Shown here: in pieces, positions 56,159 to 64,000 of the stretch | Position numbering within the stretch: the stretch's first letter is position 1 | How the letters are laid out: each line of letters starts with the position of its first letter | NCBI GenBank assembly: GCA_001051155.2 | Contig: JYIP02000010.1 | Location: forward strand, 868,001 to 932,000 | DNA from: Chrysoporthe austroafricana | Taxonomy: Eukaryota; Ascomycota; Sordariomycetes; Diaporthales; Cryphonectriaceae | Direction of reading: 5' to 3' | Length of the DNA stretch: 64,000 nt | Notes under the pieces: model-generated | Seen by the model: only the letters and a program-made list of their open reading frames with translations | Database searches by the model: none | What the model was told of the DNA's origin: nothing | Program-made: the position numbers and the translations under genes

Positions 56159-58462
56159 GTTTACGTATGAGGGTAGAAAGATATGTTTTGCAGATATCGC
56201 GTGTAGTCTGTTGGGGCCTTTTGATGGAAGTGCAAAAACAAAGCCAGAGCGTGAGGTTCAGTTGGAATTGAGGAAGGATCTAACATAGGGCTGGTATTGG
56301 ATGCAGTGCTGAGAAAGAGCGAGAATTATATTCTGGATAATGCCTGCCCTCAGAAGATCCTAGCACAGACTTGGGCAACTAAGCTCGTGGCGATCAAATC
56401 CTCGAGCGTTTATCTTCGAGCCGTCGGCTAGGAAGATTTAGGGGGAGCCTACTTCAGCTGACGTACTCGAAGGTCCATATGGTCTTCCAGGGTAAGAATA
56501 GATCGACCTCACCGACTCATTGAAGGTGAAGATCATGCAAGAGATAAAGAGTTGGATATTTCTGCAGCCTCCACACGTGATTCCCCGTGACTTGCAAAGC
56601 GTTGATGCTCAATGGCTAGGAAAGTTGTGCTATCAACCACAGGCAGGCGAAAACGTAAGACTTGGGCATAATATATCACTATCAAATGCCCAAGGCCTGC
56701 CTATTGCAAATACTCATTTCTTATTACCTACTCCACTTATTAGTCACTGATGAACTGTGTTCTATGTCGAAGAATGGTACATGCAGGAGTAGTTGACTGC
56801 TGAGGCGACGTCATCGAGGCAAATGACAACTCAGGCGGGTTTCAACTTCTCTTTGTAGCCTCACATTGACTGTGGACATCTAACCAATGATCGATCGATC
56901 GTCAGCCTGAACTGCAAGAGATGACAGGATGGTCACTTCGGGAGGAAGGCCCTCAGGAAATTGTTTCCGCGACGTAGATGGTGATGAGTTATATTCGCAG
57001 GTTGGGAATGGTCTAATTACCTGCCTGATACTTAGGTAGGTAGAACAGGCAAGATGGTGAGACCAGCATATACAATTCGCCGATTCTTCGAGAAAGATGT
57101 GAGGATAGATTAGCATGCAGGTTTCAGATGCCGGGCTGTTATAATGAACGATTTTGAGAACCTGACGCTTGTGATCCCGCGCAACGGTCTTCGCTGACAG
57201 TCGCTTCGCCAGTTTGTCTCAGGATCGCGAGGTCCCGCGAGATGCCGCCAAAGCTCGGTCTCAAAGCCATCACTTGATTACCAGCCATAGTCTTGCGAAG
57301 CTGCCACACGGATATCACACTTGACTAAGATCAGAGGGGGCGGAGTGATAAGTTGGCCTTGCTCGAAACGCGTCTCCTCCAGACACAGTACCCAGGTCAG
57401 CAAGATTGTAAAGGAGGGGGGACAGAATATATTCTTGGGTGGTCATGTTTTCACGTAACACAGTTGTGCTCACGAAACAAGCTGGATTTGGACCAGAATC
57501 TTGCGAGAAGGAATCGGCCCGTCGCTTTCGTCTGCCTGCCAGCCGTAGCGGTCGCGATATGCGGCCTCCGGAGGGGCCGCCAAGATGTCGCATCTAATTC
57601 CACTACTAAGTAGGCCTATGCATGATGACCCATGGGGTCCGAGCAGGTTGGTTTATGGGGTCCGAAAAGCTTGACCTATCGGGAGAGGCCGGGTCAGCAG
57701 GCTGTTCGCGAAGTTTTGCACCGTGCAGCAATGCAAATAACCTATAAGCTGACCTCCCGCTCTGGCCGGCTCCAGTGGCCGCATCCATCTTTAACCGTAG
57801 GTCACGTCAGGCACTTCAGATCTCGGCCCGAGATGAGGCCTGCTGCCAGTCTGGAAGAACAGCCGATGGCCATGGGCCCTAGTGCATGTCGTGCATGCCT
57901 TGCAGGTCTTCTCACGGCCCGCAGGCCTACTAGATAGGTTCGTCTCAGTATTATACTTCCAGGTTCGGGCAATGCCTACCTAGGCACTCCGGCGTCCAGG
58001 TGCTGACGGCCATGCCGTGCATCATGTTGTGTTTCTTGGCCGATATCAACCAAAACGACCTCCTGGGCAGCTTGACGACCTACCTTTCCGGGCTTCACCG
58101 TCCTCAAAGGAGATGTGGCGGCGTTCGCAGCATGTGCTGAAGGCAGTGGAGAGCCATCTCGTGGGGGCAAGCCGCAGTAGCATTTTGTATTCTATATAAA
58201 GTCGACTCAAGATGCAGTCATTACACTTTTCTCGGTCTCTACCAACCAACCCAACAGCACAGCCTAAAAGACCTTGTTTTCTTTTCTTTTCCTTTCTCCT
58301 TCCTCATTCTCCTTCTATCTTCCTGTCTCTTGACGAGACCTTAGCTCCTGGCGAGTTATTTTCATTCCTTCATCAGGCTCATCCCGAATCTGCGAGCAGA
58401 GCCGCAGCTGCCCCCTCGTTTTCTTTGCGTTTTTGAATCATATACATTCCTTACAATTTACG
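56159..58462. other. 2.3 kb gene-free stretch with chitinase promoter
   Basis: No recognisable gene occurs. The last 270 bp hold the chitinase promoter, with a TATA box at 58194-58200 and a pyrimidine-rich leader at about 58262-58345. Confidence 0.5.
58194..58200 (+). promoter_or_regulatory. TATA box of the chitinase gene
   Basis: TATATAA is followed by a long C/T-rich tract, the usual fungal arrangement before transcription starts. It lies about 265 bp upstream of the start at 58463. Confidence 0.6.
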
Positions 58463-59574
58463 ATGAGGACACAAGCAATCGCTGCTGCTGCCGCCCTGGT
58501 AGCTGGCGTAGTCAACGCTGCCCCGTACACCTCTTACTCTAGCGAGAGGATCGCCAAGCGTGATGATCTAATGACTGGCAGCCAGGTCGCTGTCTTCTGG
58601 GGTCAGAGCTCGGAGGAACTCTCCGACGTGTGCGCGAGCGGCGACTATGATGTTGTCATCCTGGCTTTCCTCACCAGCCTGATCCCGCCCAAGTTGAACC
58701 TCGGTAAGGATTCGGGCAGCCCGAGCACCGCGCAGTCGAAGGAATCTGGCTGGGGTCTCTTCGATGGGACTGTCGCCTCCTCTGGCGGCACAAGTGTTGC
58801 CAGTCAGATCAGCGGTTGCCAGAGCAAGGGTGTCAAGGTCATGATCTCGTTCGGTGGCACAAGCAGTGTCTCAAATGCGAAGTTCTCGAGCGACTCCGAT
58901 GCAACGACGGCTGCTGATAATTTGTGGTAAGTTCGCGATTTGATCCTCGAGACTTGTTTCCGTTTATATCCACCATTTCGGAGCTGAGAAGTATATTCTC
59001 TAGGAACCTCTTCCTTGGTGGCACGAACATGACCGACCTTCGACCCTTTGGTAGCGACGTAACCCTCGACGGTGTGGATCTGGACAACGAGACCGGCGAC
59101 GGCAGCCACTATGATACCTTTCTGTCAACTCTGACCGATTACATCAAATCCGACTCGTCAAAGAGCTATTACATCAGCGCCGACCCAGAGTGTCGTCAGG
59201 TCAATGCAGGAGAAAGCACGTCGATTCCCCGGTCCGTCATGAAGTATATCAACTTCCTTAACATTCAATTCTACAACGACGACTCGAATGAGCTCGGTGC
59301 TTCCGGTTTCAGTGATAACATCAAAGCCTGGGACACCCTCCTCAGCAGCATCGACCCCAGCCCCAAGCTTGTTGTCGCCATTCCCGGTGGCAAAGGTGCC
59401 GCTGATACCACTACTTCCAATCCGGTCGACATCCAGGACGCGTCCCAGATTAAGACCAGTATCTCCAATATCAAGAGTATGGGTCTTAAGAACCTGGGCG
59501 GCGTCGCTATCTGGGATGCCGGCCATGCAGCTAACAACACGGGATTTTCTGCAGCTGTCAAGGCTGCATTGTAA
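58463..59574 (+). CDS. Class III GH18 chitinase, secreted (344 aa)
   Basis: Exons 58463-58926 and 59004-59574 are joined by a 77-bp intron (GTAAGT donor, TCTCTAG end), in frame through DNLW/NLFLGG. A signal peptide covers about residues 1-20 (AAAALVAGVVNAA). A possible KR processing site lies at 32-33. GH18 landmarks are QVAVFWGQ, DVVILAF, VKVMISFGG (125-132) and LDGVDLDNE (176-184), the DGxDxDxE catalytic motif with Glu184 as the acid. Late strands include YINFLNIQFYND and LKNLGGVAIWDAG. The enzyme should cleave chitin in the cell wall or in environmental material. The total length and lack of a chitin-binding module fit the small plant/fungal class III type. No defect is visible. Confidence 0.93.
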
Positions 59575-60868
59575 TTATTACCTGGGCTCGAACGGTCAAA
59601 GAGCTTTACGGTTACTGAAATTTCCCGGGCAGTGTGACATGAGTGCGATTTCAAATTTTTTTTTTCCCTCTCTCTTCCTTTTCTCCATGCTCGTCGTCAT
59701 ATTCAGTGCGACGAATATCTGACCTACACGCCACATCAAATCCCTTCGATCTCGTGACGGGTGTTCTTTGCACCGGACATCCGCTCCAGCGACGGCTAGC
59801 TTTTGTCAACGATATCACGGAGGTTGCACAATTGTTCTTTCTCAATATCTCTGATTATTATGAAGGAGGCTTTCACAGGGCATGGCATTAGTGCGTTTTA
59901 CCGAATTGTCGGCGGGCTTGTAGGCGCACTTAGCATTGGGCTTGGGTCGGGGCTGGAGGCCGGAAAGGAGTTCTAGTGTTCTAACGGCATGTGTGTTTTA
60001 CTTGATTTAGGATGTCGAATGAATAGACTTCATGAAGAATCAGTGTCGATTTTAGTTTCTAAAAAGAGCAAACTAGAGTGGGGCTGAGCAAGTCCGAAGC
60101 GCAACAAATAAAGTTTTCGAATTCCTTTTTTTAAGAAAAAATAGTCTTAGATCATAGAAGACCTTTTTTATGTTTGTCTGAGGTATATACCCCGCCGTCA
60201 TCCTCAGATGGTTTTGGAATATCATTGCATGCGCGATACGGAGGCCCAGACTGCTCATTCAGGTTGCGTCCCCAGCGTCCATCCCGCTGATGTCAAGTCG
60301 GGAGCCGATTAAATGGTTATGGATCCTTCTCTGACTTCTAGGTCAAGTTAAACCATGGCTCAGATAATTGATTTGCTACGAGCGACGGTTTCCGAGCTAC
60401 GACGTGCAGTCGTATGGCACTTGCGTGTCAACCAACATTAACTACAGATCAACTTATTCAGGCCTTCGGTGTTATATTATTCTCTTTACGTTGAAAAGTG
60501 CAATTACATGGTTCTTCTGTGAGGCCCTAGAGATCGTCAAAAGGCCCGTCAGCTGCTTCAACGTCATCTAGAACGAGACGCTCGCCGAAAGCGCAAGTTT
60601 AGCGCTTTGTCTTCATTTTCGCGATGGATAGCCCGATGGTTGAATTACGAACTAGCCTAATGCGGCCTTATAGAAATATTCTTGGTCGAGGAAGTTCACT
60701 CGTGAGGGCAGACCGCCTTGTTGGATCACACAAAGAAAGTCGGCGCATTGTAGGGTCGCTCTGAGTTATTTACGGCCGCGGAAGCGACGCTCATTTGTGA
60801 AAATATGGTAGTCTCAAGCTTGTACACCAAGGAAATACATGCAAACTTCCTAACACCAGGCAACGGAA
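59575..60868. other. Intergenic, no gene seen
   Basis: This is the 3' flank of the chitinase gene and the promoter of the large gene that follows. Small open frames (60368-60571 and others) lack domains. Confidence 0.5.
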
Positions 60869-63800
60869 TTGGTAGACAAAAGTATTATGGCATCACGCCC
60901 TCAAGATCACAGCCCGAAACCTACCTTGAAAGGGCAAAATCATGGCGAGCCACAACACAACATAATCCAAGCAGACCCCAATGCTTTGCAGGAGCTTGGG
61001 GCTTGGGCGCCCTTAAATGTGTCTACTCCCTTCTCATTTGTTCCATCTTGGACACACCCTCTATGGCGCGAGAACCTCGAGATAGATTACGATGGGACGT
61101 GGTATAAAGTACAACCAAAGCTGGGCGACCCCACCGCATTCATGAGACCAGCTCTTCGGCCTGAGGACGATGCTCAGAACCCTACCGATTACGCGCCGCG
61201 ATTCGGTGCCCACACTGATGTGCAGAGGGATGTCTGGGGACACTCCAGAATGACACCTACCAATCCCTTGTTTCAAACGTCTGCACAGAGGTCCGAAGGC
61301 GATGAGTATGATAGGAGTCTTCAGACTGCTGAGCTGGCCCAAATGGGTTCATTCAACCAGAGACTCGACGTGGCCTGGCCTCCAGACCTGGACGACCCTA
61401 TCGATCCGCTTTTTGACCAATCGAGATGGACGCAGATACCAATGCCGGAGTGGAACGACTGGTCTGGCGTTTGGGATGTCCGCTACGGACCCACGCTCGA
61501 CGGGGCAGGGGGCGTATACAACTATCAGGCAAACCGGAAGGTTCGCGATGCCCTTCGCCCGGCTTTGCAATTGGTCTCGAGAATTATGAGGTCCGGCCAC
61601 CCATACTGGGAGGCGATGACCAGCCTCCACCACCTGCGGCCCGTCGACGCTGCGAAAGACGGTCGAACAAATGAGCAACGGGCCCGTCAAGGAGGTGTGC
61701 CGTACACGTCGGTATGGCTGCACGTCGATGGGACTGACCCTAGAGTCCCGCCTCCGTGCCCGGAAATGCAAACGTTACAAAACCTTGGGTTCGACTCTAG
61801 GGCGGCTAGGAACACATGTATGAGCCTCCTGTGTCAATCTCTTCAGTTCGGCATTTTCCTCGGCGCGAACAACAGTGGGATGCTTAAAGTCTATCAGGAC
61901 CCGAACGCGTGGTCTCCTCGAGTTTGCATAAGCGCAAGCCTGATCTGGCCGCTACTGGTCCCCCAGAGCCTCTCGGACAGCGAAAGGGCCTCGTGCACCT
62001 TTGCTATTGCGTCGACGATATTGCATGAGCTGGCTCACGCGTGTGCTCACGCTCATAGGTGTCTGATGACGAGGACTGAGGGTCTAGCAAGGACTTCTGT
62101 GGGGGCAACTCTAAGCGACCAAATCGTCAGCAGTCTCCTCACACTGGGCGACCAGATATTTGGTCCGACTTTTACTGATCCTCGGGGGTTTTCGAATAGG
62201 CTAAGCCAAAGCCAGATCTTGGCAGAGGACTCAGCACAGGGGGAGGAGGGGCTGAATTTCGAAAACTGGCTCTGGGGAGACCGTATCGTCAGGTTACCTA
62301 GAGCGGCAAACGGGGCGTTCACGTTGAAGCCTGTGATTGCGACATCCAGCTGGCCAGTGGCTCATCCTATGCCGTATCAGCAAGGTAAAACAACAACTGA
62401 CCAGCGAGACACTGCCTACATGAGATGGCTTGCTGAGCCTCGTATTCAGAGCTGGAACGAGGTGACAGCTATTCCCATGGAGCGGTATGCTCAGATGTTT
62501 TCAAAGGCATGGTGGCAATCTAGCTACCAGAAGTACGGCCACCAGGGACTAAAATTGGCCCACGCCGGACAGACTCAACCAGACCAGCGGGCGAGGTCCG
62601 TGCCACTCTTCTCTATCGAGAATGATCCTGGCGATGTGGTCAGAATACTGGGTACGGATGCGTATATTTGGCTTCGCGACACGTTATCACGACAGCTTGC
62701 GGATAAAGGACTTCGCGCGCTCAGAAGATACATTATGGTCCTGATGTGTCTGGCTTCTGAGTCGGCTGTGCTCGTAACGAGGGCATCAAATGAAAGGATT
62801 GGATCGTATGACAGACGCGGAGACGCGACAAGGTTGGCTGGCGAAGTCGCCACAAACTATATCGACATGATCAATACGGTCAATGGCGCCATATTACCCG
62901 GTGCAGCACCATTTTCGATCGGAGACGCCGGTGACAGAATTCGCATGTTACAAAGCAGCGTACGACCAGCACTACAAAAAATGATGGAGCTCGACCGCGT
63001 GATGGACCAAGAGATAGTCTATCAACAGGACATCCTGACCATGTATCTGCTACAAGGACAAGGCTTTCGACACGACTTTATTACTCAAATGATGGATTTA
63101 CAACATAGGGCCAGGGATGCCAGGACTCTGCTCAACGGCGGAGCAATTACCATTAACCTGTCAAATTTGGACATGCAAAGGAACACGGTGGGCGGTGGAT
63201 GGCACTCCGCGTTTCAAGACAAACTGGAGACGGACCTAGAGTGCGGTGCTGGTGGCGTGCCTGAAGATGTGTCGCGAGAGTCTCTTGTGTTTATGGAGAT
63301 GCTGAACGAGGTCTGGTCCTTGCACACCGCCTTCCAAATACACGTGGATCTGCTGAGCGAGAATTACGACGTGGCACGGAGCATTGATCCGGCCAACGGT
63401 TCTCTCCGTGCGGTACGGGTTGGTTTTCCTAGGCTGCGCTTCGTGCCGCGTGCAAGGCGTGTGGGCTATCTTCGGGCTTACAGGGCCGCGGCGATGAGAG
63501 AAATGAGACTGCTCGCGGACGGTCCTATGAAGAGAATGGTCCGGGAGGCTTTGAGAATCCTGTCAACTTATACGGACTTGATGCAGATCGGAGGAAGCGC
63601 TCTTGGGTCGTTCCCGTGGGATAAGGGACGACTACGTTATGGCTTAGCGAGGGACGTCCGTTTGCTGCTCATGGCGGATCGACAAGCAGCTCGGGACGCA
63701 GGCCTCCAGGACCTAGCAGAAGATCCGACCTTCCAAGATCTAAGAGCGAGGGTCATGCAAAAGGCTGGAAAGCGTGCTGAAGATCAGGCATATGTTGCCG

Positions 63801-63877
63801 GGACATGGACTGATGCCAGGATACAGCAGCTTCTCGATGGCACGGATGATGATTCTCTGCCAGGATGGGAGAGCTAA
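60869..63877 (+). CDS. Large unknown protein with HExxH zinc motif (1002 aa)
   Basis: This is a single uninterrupted exon of 1002 codons, an unusual length for an uncharacterised fungal gene. The strongest feature is STILHELAHACAHAH at about 382-396, a HExxH zinc-binding motif (His386, Glu387, His390) on an apparent helix. This is followed after about 75 residues by EGLNFENWLWGDR, where an acidic residue could act as the third ligand. The pattern resembles a gluzincin-type metallopeptidase core, but no named family is recognised. The N-terminal 200 residues are Trp/Pro-rich (WTHPLW, WNDWSGVWDVRYG). The C-terminal third is helical and basic. No signal peptide or membrane segment is seen. An alternative ATG at residue 7 (MASRP) is possible. 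Function is inferred only from the motif. Confidence 0.78.
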   Translation: MVDKSIMASRPQDHSPKPTLKGQNHGEPQHNIIQADPNALQELGAWAPLNVSTPFSFVPSWTHPLWRENLEIDYDGTWYKVQPKLGDPTAFMRPALRPEDDAQNPTDYAPRFGAHTDVQRDVWGHSRMTPTNPLFQTSAQRSEGDEYDRSLQTAELAQMGSFNQRLDVAWPPDLDDPIDPLFDQSRWTQIPMPEWNDWSGVWDVRYGPTLDGAGGVYNYQANRKVRDALRPALQLVSRIMRSGHPYWEAMTSLHHLRPVDAAKDGRTNEQRARQGGVPYTSVWLHVDGTDPRVPPPCPEMQTLQNLGFDSRAARNTCMSLLCQSLQFGIFLGANNSGMLKVYQDPNAWSPRVCISASLIWPLLVPQSLSDSERASCTFAIASTILHELAHACAHAHRCLMTRTEGLARTSVGATLSDQIVSSLLTLGDQIFGPTFTDPRGFSNRLSQSQILAEDSAQGEEGLNFENWLWGDRIVRLPRAANGAFTLKPVIATSSWPVAHPMPYQQGKTTTDQRDTAYMRWLAEPRIQSWNEVTAIPMERYAQMFSKAWWQSSYQKYGHQGLKLAHAGQTQPDQRARSVPLFSIENDPGDVVRILGTDAYIWLRDTLSRQLADKGLRALRRYIMVLMCLASESAVLVTRASNERIGSYDRRGDATRLAGEVATNYIDMINTVNGAILPGAAPFSIGDAGDRIRMLQSSVRPALQKMMELDRVMDQEIVYQQDILTMYLLQGQGFRHDFITQMMDLQHRARDARTLLNGGAITINLSNLDMQRNTVGGGWHSAFQDKLETDLECGAGGVPEDVSRESLVFMEMLNEVWSLHTAFQIHVDLLSENYDVARSIDPANGSLRAVRVGFPRLRFVPRARRVGYLRAYRAAAMREMRLLADGPMKRMVREALRILSTYTDLMQIGGSALGSFPWDKGRLRYGLARDVRLLLMADRQAARDAGLQDLAEDPTFQDLRARVMQKAGKRAEDQAYVAGTWTDARIQQLLDGTDDDSLPGWES

Positions 63878-64000
63878 TCAATAACGCTCCCAATGATAGG
63901 CCCGAGGGTCAAACGAGAAATGGTATCAGATCTATGCGCTATTAGACTATGTGAAAAATTGCCATCAGAGAAATCTCGAGAAAGCCCAAACACCTAAGCC
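63878..64000. other. 3' flank of the HExxH gene
   Basis: This short region at the window edge holds no further gene. Confidence 0.5.

Noticed and set aside
1..64000. CRISPR array, integrase attachment site or prokaryotic operon
   Set aside because: No spaced direct-repeat array was seen, and the genes carry spliceosomal introns, so the DNA is eukaryotic.

Overview
This window is nuclear DNA of a filamentous ascomycete (Pezizomycotina, most likely a Sordariomycete). The evidence is short spliceosomal introns (about 42-190 bp) with fungal donor, branch and acceptor signals, GC-rich coding sequence, fungal families (HET domain, DUF3431, F-box, class III chitinase, CBM9-like secreted protein), and a 7 kb AT-rich block with the hallmark of repeat-induced point mutation (RIP). 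The species cannot be named from the sequence.

Layout. Positions 1-6990 are a RIP-destroyed repeat block holding the integrase, reverse transcriptase and RNase H remains of a Ty1/copia retrotransposon. Positions 6991-9450 have ordinary base composition but no intact gene. From 10 to 13 kb there are two tiny, apparently paralogous spliced genes and a kinase-like pseudogene broken by a 10-bp tandem duplication. From 13.8 to 17.5 kb there is an EutQ-like cupin gene and a copper amine oxidase gene on the same strand, a plausible amine-catabolism pair. From 18.7 to 27.9 kb there are a membrane-anchored unknown protein, a DUF3431 protein, a REI1-like zinc-finger protein lacking its usual N-terminal finger, an intron-bearing tRNA-Trp and an AT-hook/zinc-finger protein. 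After a 3.6 kb gene-free stretch come an unrecognised low-complexity protein, a GH16 endoglucanase, a DUF300/TMEM184-like membrane protein and a hexose-transporter-like MFS protein.

From 46.5 kb to the end there are a secreted CBM9-like protein, a HET-domain protein, an F-box protein, a secreted deaminase-like protein, a compact SET-domain protein, a small one-pass membrane protein, a class III GH18 chitinase and a 1002-residue unknown protein with an HExxH zinc motif.

The genes are widely spaced, and secreted or wall-active enzymes (GH16, GH18, CBM9-like, deaminase-like) alternate with nonself-recognition and regulatory families (HET, F-box, SET). Together with the RIP block and the decayed genes, this suggests an accessory, fast-evolving chromosome region. 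The least described items are the 1002-residue HExxH protein, the secreted deaminase-like protein and the paired mini-genes. No clear multi-gene novel system is visible.
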